A stretch of DNA of 48,098 nt from Shewanella kaireitica. Its GTDB lineage: Bacteria; Pseudomonadota; Gammaproteobacteria; Enterobacterales; Shewanellaceae. Location: contig NZ_JAKIKQ010000027.1 in NCBI RefSeq assembly GCF_023284045.1, positions 1 through 48,098 of the forward strand, in the 5' to 3' direction. Positions 8,905 through 16,458 of the stretch are shown here, one piece after another. A program made the position numbers and the translations under genes. Within the stretch, counting starts at the first letter, position 1. Each line of letters begins with the position of its first letter. Below the pieces are notes generated by a model, which made no database searches, was not told the DNA's origin, and worked only from the letters and a program-made list of their open reading frames with translations.

Positions 8905-10038
8905 TTAGTCGTGTCGTAAATTTTTCGGAATAAAAAAGTGGGGTAATGGATCAGGCTTAGCCTGTTTGCCCTGCCTAGAGGCTTTGATTTGCAGTACATA
9001 CGTAAGCACATGGGCAATGGCGATAAATAGCGCCGCCGGGATCTGTTGATCTACCTTAGTAGAGTAATAAATGGCACGGGTAAGCGGCGGTAACTCAATC
9101 ACCTCCACATCGTGACGCTGAGCCACTTCGCGCATATGCAGTGCCAGTTCATCAGTGCCTTTAGTCAGCACATAGGGCGCATCTGCTTTATCAATGTCAT
9201 ATTTAAGCGCTACTGCATAGTGAGTCGGGTTAACCAGCAACACATCAGCTTTAGGCACTGAGATATCGGCTCTAGAGCGGCTAATACGTTGCTGCATCTG
9301 GCGTATTTTCGCTTTGATTTCAGGTTTACCGTCTTGCTGCTTATGTTCATCTTTAACCTCTTGCAGCGACATTTTTAGTTCATTGTGGTGATGCCAGTAT
9401 TGATATGGCACATCGATAAAGGTGATAAGCAGTAATCCAAGGCCCAGAAACAACATCCCCAGTGACAGCATATCGATGACTTTTGATACCGCCTCATCAA
9501 CTGGTAACTGATTAAAGGTCAGCAGTGTTTGTAGGTTTTTTTCAAGAAAAAACCACATAATCCCCACCAACAACACAATTTTCAAAATCGATTTAACCAG
9601 CTCAACTAATGACTTAACTGAAGCCATCCGCCCCAAGCCTGCAATAGGATCGATACGGCTGTATTTGAAGCTGGCATTTTTAAAATTAAATACTGGCCCG
9701 CCGGGCATCGCGCCTGCCACCATGGCAATCAGAGCAACCATCAAAAAAAGTGGCCCGAGAATGTTTAGTATTTCTAATAAGGATTGCGCTAAGTGGCGCG
9801 TCATCATTCCAGGCTCATCCAGCTGCGCCTTAGTCAGTAACATATTGGTGCGGGTCATTTTTGCCACTTTAGCTGCAATCCAATCAGCACTGGTGGTCAG
9901 CATTATTGAGCAACCAATAATTAGCGCCGTAGAAGCTAAGTCTTTTGAACGCGGAACCTGGCCTTCATCTTTAGCCTTTTTAAGCTTCTGCGGCGTGGCT
10001 TGTTCTGTTTTGCTTTGCCCGGTGTCTTTATTGCTCAT
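8905..10038 (-). CDS. flhB: FlhB, export switch protein with NPTH autocleavage site
   Basis: 377 residues, with four membrane helices and then a cytoplasmic domain containing the autocleavage motif NPTH (in LLVNPTHYAVAL, about residue 270). FlhB switches export specificity from rod/hook to filament proteins after cleavage, in concert with the hook ruler (here LafE). The open frame extends 16 residues upstream, but the ATG at 10038 starts the typical charged N-terminus SNKDTGQSKTEQATPQK and overlaps the fliR stop as ATGA, the usual translational coupling. Confidence 0.95.
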   Translation of the reverse strand: MSNKDTGQSKTEQATPQKLKKAKDEGQVPRSKDLASTALIIGCSIMLTTSADWIAAKVAKMTRTNMLLTKAQLDEPGMMTRHLAQSLLEILNILGPLFLMVALIAMVAGAMPGGPVFNFKNASFKYSRIDPIAGLGRMASVKSLVELVKSILKIVLLVGIMWFFLEKNLQTLLTFNQLPVDEAVSKVIDMLSLGMLFLGLGLLLITFIDVPYQYWHHHNELKMSLQEVKDEHKQQDGKPEIKAKIRQMQQRISRSRADISVPKADVLLVNPTHYAVALKYDIDKADAPYVLTKGTDELALHMREVAQRHDVEVIELPPLTRAIYYSTKVDQQIPAALFIAIAHVLTYVLQIKASRQGKQAKPDPLPHFFIPKNLRHD

Positions 10039-10814
10039 GGCACGCCACCAATAAACTGATACATAGCTGATAACGCATCGAGACATAGGTCGCTATAGCG
10101 GCTAGGTAAACCACTAAAGGAGAAGAACACACACAATAAGCCCATTAACATCGACATAGGAAAGCCCAAGGCGAATACATTTAAAGAGGGTGCCGCGCGG
10201 CTTAATACGCCAAAAGTGACATTCACCATTAACATGGCCAGTACAGCAGGCAGCGCCAACATGAACGACGCCGCAAAAATCCAGCTGATTCGACCAATTA
10301 GACCCATTAAGGGAAGATCAAATACCCCCATTCCAATTGGCCACAACCGAAAGCTATCAACCAAGATACCCAACGCGACAAGATGACCGTCTAGCGCCAG
10401 AAAAAGTAGCGTGCCATAGAGTAAAAACCATTGCCCTAAAATGGGGTTAGAGCCGCCATTTGCAGGATCATTCATGATTGCCATCGCCAGCCCCATCTGC
10501 ATCGACATAATGGCGCCAACCAAGGTCATCACATGGATCATAATGGTCAAAAACAGTGCCAACATAAAGCCAATGAGCAGCTGCTCAATACCAAGAAATA
10601 GCGCTTTTATCGAGATCGCATCGACTTCAGGAAAGGGTGGCAAGATAGGGGCAACCAGTACCGAAATGCTGATAGCCAGCAGAATCCGAACCATGACAGG
10701 GATATAGGTACTACTGAGGAAGGGCATCACCATAAAAGCCCCCATAATCCGACAGAAAGGCCACCAGAAAGTTGCGATAAAGGTACTAATTTGCACAGCG
10801 GTGAGCGACAGCAT
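10035..10814 (-). CDS. fliR: FliR, flagellar export apparatus membrane protein
   Basis: 259 residues, about six hydrophobic segments, with the family pattern FWWPFCRIMGAFMVMPFL near the start and GFMLALFLTIMIHVM in the middle. FliR completes the helical FliP-FliQ-FliR export pore within the MS ring. A GGCGGAGG lies about 10 bases before the ATG. It couples to flhB by a 4-base overlap and follows fliQ by 46 bases. Confidence 0.93.
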   Translation of the reverse strand: MLSLTAVQISTFIATFWWPFCRIMGAFMVMPFLSSTYIPVMVRILLAISISVLVAPILPPFPEVDAISIKALFLGIEQLLIGFMLALFLTIMIHVMTLVGAIMSMQMGLAMAIMNDPANGGSNPILGQWFLLYGTLLFLALDGHLVALGILVDSFRLWPIGMGVFDLPLMGLIGRISWIFAASFMLALPAVLAMLMVNVTFGVLSRAAPSLNVFALGFPMSMLMGLLCVFFSFSGLPSRYSDLCLDALSAMYQFIGGVP

Positions 10815-10860
10815 TAAGCACGTGCCTCCGCCAACATGAGTGCAGAATTCGCCATTTTCA

Positions 10861-11130
10861 TCAACCTATAATATGGGGAATGTTGAGGAATAAGCGCTGA
10901 AACAGATCGCTGATCTGCTGCAACAACCACTCGCCAGCAAACAACACCATCAACAAGGTGAGTACCAGTCGTGGCAAAAAGCTAAGCGTTTGCTCATTCA
11001 CTTGAGTGGCGGCTTGAAACACCGCGATCAATAGGCCCACCAGCAACCCAGGAACCACTAACACACCAACCATGGCCACAACCAAAAAAATCGCCTCAGC
11101 AAACATTGATGTCAGTTCATTTACATCCAT
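10861..11130 (-). CDS. fliQ: FliQ, flagellar export pore subunit
   Basis: 89 residues with two membrane helices (about 13-40 and 52-74) and the family motif VGLLIAVFQAATQVNEQTLSFLPRL. FliQ packs around FliP in the export gate. It starts 4 bases after the stop of the 46-residue ORF described next. Confidence 0.93.
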   Translation of the reverse strand: MDVNELTSMFAEAIFLVVAMVGVLVVPGLLVGLLIAVFQAATQVNEQTLSFLPRLVLTLLMVLFAGEWLLQQISDLFQRLFLNIPHIIG

Positions 11131-11134
11131 ATGG

Positions 11135-11275
11135 CTACCCAGCTCCGTGAAGCAAAAAGTTGATCACAAGCGGCCAATCATTCACCATCACTAACCCTGT
11201 CATCACCAGCCCAGAAAGTAGAAAACAACGGTCACCTAAAGAGATTGAATCTCGCTGATCTTGCCTAGCACTCAT
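11135..11275 (-). CDS. 46-residue candidate membrane microprotein between fliP and fliQ
   Basis: An ATG-to-TAG frame of 46 codons (starting MSARQDQRDSISLGDR) occupies most of the 185-base space between fliP and fliQ, in an operon whose other gaps are 2-46 bases. A charged N-terminal ~16 residues precedes a hydrophobic stretch (FLLSGLVMTGLVMVN, then LVINFLL), so one membrane segment is plausible. GGA lies about 10 bases before the ATG and the stop is 4 bases before the fliQ ATG, consistent with coupled translation. I do not recognise the sequence. It may be a real small export-apparatus protein or spacer sequence that happens to be open. Confidence 0.5.
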   Translation of the reverse strand: MSARQDQRDSISLGDRCFLLSGLVMTGLVMVNDWPLVINFLLHGAG

Positions 11276-11315
11276 AACTAATTTCCATCCCTATCAAGCC
11301 GCTTATTCAAAACTG

Positions 11316-12044
11316 CTATCCATAACTCGCCACTAAGGTGCTCACAGTCATCGACCAGCCATCCACCAACACGAAAACCATTAACTTGAACGGCAACGAG
11401 ATAATCAATGGCGAAAGCATCATCATCCCCATCGACATCAACACGCTGGCAACAACCAGATCGATCACCAAAAAGGGCAAGAACAGAAGAAAACCTATCT
11501 GAAACGCTGTTTTTAGTTCACTTAAAACAAAGGCAGGCATTAACACAAAGAAAGGGATCTCATCGGCCGTTAATGTAGTTGGCTCATCAGCAATCTTAAG
11601 CATCTGCTCAAGGTCAGTCTCACGGGTTTGCGCTAACATAAATTTGCGCAATGGTACCTCCCCTCTCACCACCGCCTCAGTTAACTCAATTTGCCCCTGA
11701 TCGTAAGGCAGAAATGCATCATCATAAATTGCTTGCCCAACTGGCCGCATAATGAAAATAGTCATCACCAACGCGATACCAATCAATACCTTATTAGGCG
11801 GGCTTTGCTGTAACCCCAGTGCTTGGCGCAAAATAGCTAACACTACGATAACTCGCGTAAAACTAGTCAGCATCATCAACAGTGCAGGTAAAAAACTCAA
11901 TACCGTCATCAAAGCCAGTATCTCTAGCTTTACGTTAACCGATTGAGCCTCTGCACCATCACCTAAGGTAAAAAGCGTGAAACCATCATTAGCATGTGCA
12001 CCCGTGGAAAAACCAACGAGTAACAGAAGCAAAACTCGCCACAT
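11316..12044 (-). CDS. fliP: FliP, flagellar export pore protein
   Basis: 242 residues. It has a cleavable signal peptide (MWRVLLLLLVGFSTGAHA), then the FliP core: LTSFTRVIVVLAILRQALGLQQSPPNKVL early and the paired C-terminal helices in LFLPFLVIDLVVASVLMSMGMMML. FliP nucleates the export pore. It follows fliN by 2 bases. The FliO scaffold gene that precedes fliP in many polar systems is absent here. Confidence 0.95.
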   Translation of the reverse strand: MWRVLLLLLVGFSTGAHANDGFTLFTLGDGAEAQSVNVKLEILALMTVLSFLPALLMMLTSFTRVIVVLAILRQALGLQQSPPNKVLIGIALVMTIFIMRPVGQAIYDDAFLPYDQGQIELTEAVVRGEVPLRKFMLAQTRETDLEQMLKIADEPTTLTADEIPFFVLMPAFVLSELKTAFQIGFLLFLPFLVIDLVVASVLMSMGMMMLSPLIISLPFKLMVFVLVDGWSMTVSTLVASYG

Positions 12045-12046
12045 AA

Positions 12047-12394
12047 TTAGTCGTTAGCCCCAGTGAGGCTAATTGCTTCAACTTCGAGTAAACGAACACC
12101 ATAGCGACCATTCACTTCAACAACTTCACCGCGACCGAGCAAAGCGCCGTTAACTCGAATATCTAACGGCTCACCAACCATTCTGTCGAGAGCAACCACA
12201 TCTCCCTCGCCCATTTGAGTCAGTTCACCCAATGACATCTCCGCACTCGCCAACTCTAACGTCACCTGGACCGGCAATTGATGGAAGAAAGACATATCTT
12301 TTTTAGGCTTTGGCTGGCTACTCACCTCTTTCTCATTGAAAAATTCGTCATCAAGTAGAAAGTCTTCATCTTGCAAAATATTTTGTTCAGCCAT
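12047..12394 (-). CDS. fliN: FliN, flagellar motor switch protein
   Basis: 115 residues. An acidic N-terminal tail (residues 1-35) is followed by the SpoA/FliN C-domain with LPVQVTLELASAEMSLGELTQMGEGDVVALD and a terminal RYGVRLLEV. It forms the bulk of the C ring with FliM and docks the FliH-FliI export complex. It lies 4 bases after fliM. Confidence 0.93.
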   Translation of the reverse strand: MAEQNILQDEDFLLDDEFFNEKEVSSQPKPKKDMSFFHQLPVQVTLELASAEMSLGELTQMGEGDVVALDRMVGEPLDIRVNGALLGRGEVVEVNGRYGVRLLEVEAISLTGAND

Positions 12395-12398
12395 TGGA

Positions 12399-13268
12399 TT
12401 ATTCCTCTAATTGAAAGGCTTCTTGTGTCAATTTGGCAACCATTTGCCCTTCATGAGCGTGGACGGTGGCATAAAATATAGGACGCTTGCCCACAGTAAC
12501 TGGGCAGCGAGAGTGCAGGTTCATCGGCAATATATCCCCCACTTTAAGCTGCTGTAATCCAGTTACCGGTAAACTCTGCTGTCCAAGCTCAAGCATGACT
12601 CTAAACGGAAGTTGTGTAAGGCTTTTCGATAGCTTCTCATTTAAAGCTGGATCGGCTTGATACTGACTCGGTTGTTCAGCCATCAAACCTAAAAGGTGCT
12701 CAGCCAAATAGAAGCTGATCCCTGGTCCACTATGCACTTTGGGGAAATTTAACTCGCAACACACAGGGGCTTTTATCGGGGTAGTGTTAGTGACGAGTTC
12801 AAGTTCTAACTCTTCAGCATCAATCCGGGCAACAGGTAAGGTATTTATCGCTGCCAACATCAGCCTTTTTACCAGACGGAACTCTGACTGGCTCGGCGAC
12901 CTCAGCGGCGATTTAGGTGCACTAGAAAAGCTACCGTAATAACCACTTGCCAACTGATCTAACGTGCACTTGTCTATTTTCCACCAGCCTAGCTCCACAC
13001 GCTGATAACTCAGCAGGAACCAAGCATGGTGTAGCTCTGGCACTACAGCTTCAGATTTAGCCGATAGCGATACCTGAGACAAAGCATGGTGCCCTTGACG
13101 AATGATTGGGTTCAGTAACTCATTGACGGCATCCATCATAGGTCGCTGACTATCAGTAAGCTGTATCAATAATCGGCTTCTAGCTAACTTTTCCTTTAAT
13201 AAGGCAACAGGTCTCACCTCAACGTTATGAGATAATTTCACCAGCTTTGCTTTTGCGGTTGTTTTCAT
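12399..13268 (-). CDS. fliM: FliM-type motor switch protein (lateral)
   Basis: 289 residues. The middle domain is diverged, and the C-terminal SpoA-like domain is clear (LPFRVMLELGQQSLPVTGLQQLKVGDILPM). The N-terminus lacks an obvious CheY-binding peptide (canonical LSQxEIDALL), which fits a lateral motor that may not reverse. I use the ATG at 13268, which has AAGG about 7 bases upstream; the frame also opens at 13298. It is the first gene of the minus-strand operon, divergent from the motY-like gene. Confidence 0.85.
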   Translation of the reverse strand: MKTTAKAKLVKLSHNVEVRPVALLKEKLARSRLLIQLTDSQRPMMDAVNELLNPIIRQGHHALSQVSLSAKSEAVVPELHHAWFLLSYQRVELGWWKIDKCTLDQLASGYYGSFSSAPKSPLRSPSQSEFRLVKRLMLAAINTLPVARIDAEELELELVTNTTPIKAPVCCELNFPKVHSGPGISFYLAEHLLGLMAEQPSQYQADPALNEKLSKSLTQLPFRVMLELGQQSLPVTGLQQLKVGDILPMNLHSRCPVTVGKRPIFYATVHAHEGQMVAKLTQEAFQLEE

Positions 13269-13354
13269 TATAAACCTTGTAACAAAGAACACTGCCAAAT
13301 ATCCGACAGCAACCAGTTAATAGTTATTTAATTGACTAATGACAACTTAATGGC

Positions 13355-13463
13355 GCGACAATTAAATATAGAGATGCATAGTAATATTTAATAGCGACAA
13401 TTAAAACTCAAAAGTTTCAAATTAAAAAATACTTCACACTTAAATTTTTAATCCGCAATTAAA
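13355..13463 (+). repeat. Direct repeats GCGACAATTAAA in the divergent promoter region
   Basis: Perfect copies at 13355-13366 and 13394-13405 (39 bp apart) and a degenerate one, CGCAATTAAA, at 13454-13463. Possible operator sites for a regulator of lateral flagellar expression; function inferred only from position and repetition. Confidence 0.5.
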
Positions 13464-13621
13464 GCGACCGTATTCATAAAAACTTTAATTTTATTTTCAT
13501 TTTTTTCAAATTCCTTTCAAAAAACCAACCGCACGCAATAAAACATCATAAAAACAATGAAAAGCGCCATATCTCGCTAATAAAACACTAAAGTAAAAAC
13601 TAGCTTTGTTACACTTTGTAT

Positions 13622-13627
13622 ATAATT
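13622..13627 (+). promoter_or_regulatory. Candidate -10 element for motY-lafK
   Basis: A perfect TATAAT preceded by a TG dinucleotide, but no convincing -35 at 16-18 bp. It would give a leader of about 180 bases. Confidence 0.3.
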
Positions 13628-13816
13628 ACACTGCACATTTCAATTATTAAAAAATAAAACATCGAATTACTCTCAAGTATAGATATAAATTTCATAATAA
13701 ATGGAACAAAATGTTTTACATGCTTGTTCATTGCGTGTTTAATTGGCAACCTTACGAATTAGAACAAAATAAATAACAAGAGTTGCCGAAGAGAATTAAC
13801 TGAGGGTTATTAACAA

Positions 13817-14710
13817 TTGAAACTACTAGCTTATATATTAAACTGCTTATTAGTTATTTATATTTCTCTCATAAATAGTGCAATGGCAGTGACAACAAAC
13901 TACCAAACTCCTTTAGAGCAATCACAATGGTTATTTGCAGGAGATGTCTTTGGTTGTTCTATCACCCATAATGTCCAAAGCTTTGGTTCATTATCGCTGA
14001 CGGCCATGCCAGGAGAGCCTTTGGCACTCACATTAGCCGCCGATTGGCTTAGCATGCACGACGTTTCAAGCCAAGCATCAGTCACCTATCCAGCCTGGAA
14101 AAGTCAACACTCGGCTCCAGTAGCAGCAACATCGCTAAAGTGGCAGGGAAGTCAGGCTCGCAGTCAGCAATCTATCGCACCATTTTTGGAAGCTCTAGAG
14201 CAGGGTTTAGCTTGGAAAGTGACGGTATCAGTCAAGGATGGTAGCCAGTACAGCGTCGACTCCGCACCGGTTGCAACCAAAGCCGTCGCCAATCAATTTC
14301 GTTTATGTAGACAAAAACTGCTGCCGAAACCTTTCAGTTACGTACGCCGATTAGATCTCATGTTTGATACCAGCTCAAGCCGTCTCAATTCAGCCCAAAG
14401 CACAGACCTATTCGCGGTATATCGCTACATACAAGCTGATCACTCAATTGCTGAGGTGCTCATCGATGGTCATGCTGATGCTTCTGGTGATCGCATCGCC
14501 AACTTAGTACTGAGTAAAGAGCGTGCCGATGAAGTGGCTTCAATGCTCATCGAGCTTGGTGTCCCGGCAAAGATGATCCAAGTTAGACACCATGGTACCC
14601 GCGCACCAATATCTAGTAACAATAGCCGTCAAGGGCGAGAGTTAAATCGCCGAGTATCGATTCGTTTAGTGAAATCTCAAACGGCCTCTACTACGGGAGC
14701 ATCCCTATGA
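13817..14710 (+). CDS. motY: MotY-like flagellar T-ring protein with OmpA peptidoglycan-binding domain
   Basis: 297 residues, TTG start with GAGG 11 bases upstream. A signal peptide ends near INSAMA, then comes a beta-rich N-domain beginning WLFAGDVFGCSITHNVQSFG, as in MotY, and a C-terminal OmpA domain with VLIDGHADASGDRIANLVLSKERADEVASMLIELGV. MotY forms the periplasmic T ring that recruits stators and anchors to peptidoglycan. A motY homologue immediately upstream of lafK is the arrangement known from the Vibrio parahaemolyticus lateral cluster. It overlaps lafK by ATGA, so the two are co-translated. Confidence 0.82.
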   Translation: MKLLAYILNCLLVIYISLINSAMAVTTNYQTPLEQSQWLFAGDVFGCSITHNVQSFGSLSLTAMPGEPLALTLAADWLSMHDVSSQASVTYPAWKSQHSAPVAATSLKWQGSQARSQQSIAPFLEALEQGLAWKVTVSVKDGSQYSVDSAPVATKAVANQFRLCRQKLLPKPFSYVRRLDLMFDTSSSRLNSAQSTDLFAVYRYIQADHSIAEVLIDGHADASGDRIANLVLSKERADEVASMLIELGVPAKMIQVRHHGTRAPISSNNSRQGRELNRRVSIRLVKSQTASTTGASL

Positions 14711-16014
14711 ACCGTTCGAGTTTAAGGTTTGTCGATTCAAAGTTATCGGAATCAAGCCAAACAAAATTGGCACTGCAAGGGTTTAACCTTTGGCAGCAAG
14801 ATAGTCAGAATCAGCCTTGGCTAAGTTTGGTTAACTTGTCTAACAGTGACAACAGTGAAGTTGCTCAACGCTTATGCCAGTATCCAGGTAAGCATCAGGT
14901 TGCTCTGCTCAACCCAGAGCAAACTGAACTTGCCAGTATCGCCATGCAATCGGGTATACAAGATTACTTATTGTTACCCATCGATGATGAACAACTCAGT
15001 TCTCTGCTGCACAGATTGCGTCGTATGGAGCTACCAGAGAATGATCTTGTTAGCGTCGCCTCTGAAAGTCGTCAGCTGTTGATGCTAGCTCATCGTGCTG
15101 CAGTTACTGAAGCAACCGTGCTATTAACGGGCGAAAGTGGCACCGGAAAAGAACCGATAGCGCGTTACATCCACCGCCATTCCAATCGAGCCAAACAACC
15201 TTTTATTGCCATCAACTGCGCAGCAATACCAGAGAGCATCTTGGAGTCACTACTATTTGGTCATGTAAAAGGTGCCTTCACCGGCGCAATGAGCGATCAG
15301 CCCGGTAAGTTCGAGATGGCTAATGGCGGCACGCTGCTGCTTGATGAAATTGGTGAAATGCCACTACTACTGCAAGCCAAGTTACTCCGAGTACTGCAAG
15401 AAAGAGAGGTAGAACGTCTAGGTGGCCATAAATCCATTACATTGGATATTCGAGTCATTGCCGCCACCAACAAAGATCTGCGCAGCGCAGTTCAAAATGG
15501 TCAATTTAGAGAAGATCTCTTCTATCGTTTAGATGTACTACCACTGAAAATCTTGCCTTTACGTGAGCGCCGGGAAGATATCTTGCCGCTCGCTGAGCAC
15601 TTTTTACAGAAATACAAAATGCTCGCTGGCGAGCAGACTTGCTACTTCAGCGAACAAGCTCGCAGCCTATTGCTCAGTCACAACTGGCCTGGCAATGTGC
15701 GTGAACTAGAGAACACCATTCAAAGAGCCTTGGTGATGCGTAGGGGCCAAGCATTGCAGGCCGCCGAACTTGGTCTGGTTGATCAAGATTCCCAGCCTTA
15801 TGCAGAGCAAAGTGAGCAAGGCCTTAAAGCATCGAAGCGCCGCGCTGAATTTCAATACATCATCGACACCCTGAGACAGCACAACGGTCATCGTAACCAA
15901 ACTGCTGCCGCATTGGGAATGACCACAAGAGCCCTCCGCTACAAGCTGGTACAGATGCGCGAAGAAGGTATTGATATCGATCAGATCCTTGCAGAAATAG
16001 GCCAGGCGGCTTAA
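14707..16014 (+). CDS. lafK: LafK, sigma-54-dependent master activator of lateral flagella
   Basis: 435 residues. The N-terminal ~115 residues are receiver-like but show no clear phospho-acceptor pattern, as in FleQ/FlrA/LafK proteins. The AAA+ domain carries Walker A GESGTGKE (142-149), the sigma-54 contact loop GAFTGA (189-194) and Walker B LLLDEIGEMP (210-219). It ends in a Fis-type helix-turn-helix (NQTAAALGMTTRALRYKL). LafK should bind upstream of sigma-54 promoters of the cluster, such as those at 39506 and possibly 26485. It is coupled to motY by a 4-base overlap and lies 25 bases before fliE. Confidence 0.92.
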   Translation: MNRSSLRFVDSKLSESSQTKLALQGFNLWQQDSQNQPWLSLVNLSNSDNSEVAQRLCQYPGKHQVALLNPEQTELASIAMQSGIQDYLLLPIDDEQLSSLLHRLRRMELPENDLVSVASESRQLLMLAHRAAVTEATVLLTGESGTGKEPIARYIHRHSNRAKQPFIAINCAAIPESILESLLFGHVKGAFTGAMSDQPGKFEMANGGTLLLDEIGEMPLLLQAKLLRVLQEREVERLGGHKSITLDIRVIAATNKDLRSAVQNGQFREDLFYRLDVLPLKILPLRERREDILPLAEHFLQKYKMLAGEQTCYFSEQARSLLLSHNWPGNVRELENTIQRALVMRRGQALQAAELGLVDQDSQPYAEQSEQGLKASKRRAEFQYIIDTLRQHNGHRNQTAAALGMTTRALRYKLVQMREEGIDIDQILAEIGQAA

Positions 16015-16039
16015 CCACTTTTCAAAGAAGAGAAAACTC

Positions 16040-16378
16040 ATGTCCAATGCAATTTCAATAAGCGCCGATTCAATGATGCAACAACTTAGTATCCATAGCG
16101 AGATGGCTAAGGGAGCAATCAAAATCAGCCCAAACCCAGCAGATTCAGGCTTCGAAGCGCCCTCTTTTACCGATCTAATGCAAAATAAAGTGTCGGCGAT
16201 AAATGCCGATCAGAATGCCTCCTCAGCATTAATGCGCGCGGTAGACAGTGGTGCAAGTGATGACTTAGTGGGCGTAATGGTTGCTTCTCAAAAAGCCAGT
16301 CTCTCGTTTTCAACCATGATTCAAATTAGAAACCGCTTAGTGCAAGCATTCGATGATGTCATGAAGATGCCAATCTAA
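16040..16378 (+). CDS. fliE: FliE, MS ring-rod junction protein
   Basis: 112 residues with the FliE C-terminal pattern: SFTDLMQNKVSAINADQNASSALMRAVDSG, then LVGVMVASQKASLSFSTMIQIRNRLVQAFDDVMKMPI. It is the first export substrate and joins the MS ring to the proximal rod. AGAAGAGA precedes the ATG. Confidence 0.93.
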   Translation: MSNAISISADSMMQQLSIHSEMAKGAIKISPNPADSGFEAPSFTDLMQNKVSAINADQNASSALMRAVDSGASDDLVGVMVASQKASLSFSTMIQIRNRLVQAFDDVMKMPI

Positions 16379-16458
16379 TGATGCAAATAAAACAAAATCA
16401 AAGCAGACATTACCACCTAAATGCTCAAGTGATATTTTCGGGGAAGGATAACTAGACT

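Larger units (their letters stand above)
13269..13816. promoter_or_regulatory. AT-rich divergent regulatory region between fliM and the motY-like gene
   Basis: About 550 bases without a convincing gene, much more AT-rich than its neighbours, separating the two early Laf operons. It contains two perfect 12-bp direct repeats at 13355 and 13394, a third partial copy at 13454, and a TATAAT at 13622-13627. I saw no good sigma-54 -24/-12 pair here. It probably holds the master promoters for the fliM and motY-lafK operons. Confidence 0.6.

Noticed and set aside
13269..13310. Sigma-54 promoter upstream of fliM
   Set aside because: TTTGGCAGTGTTCTTTGTTA on the minus strand looks similar but the -12 GC is absent at the required phase.
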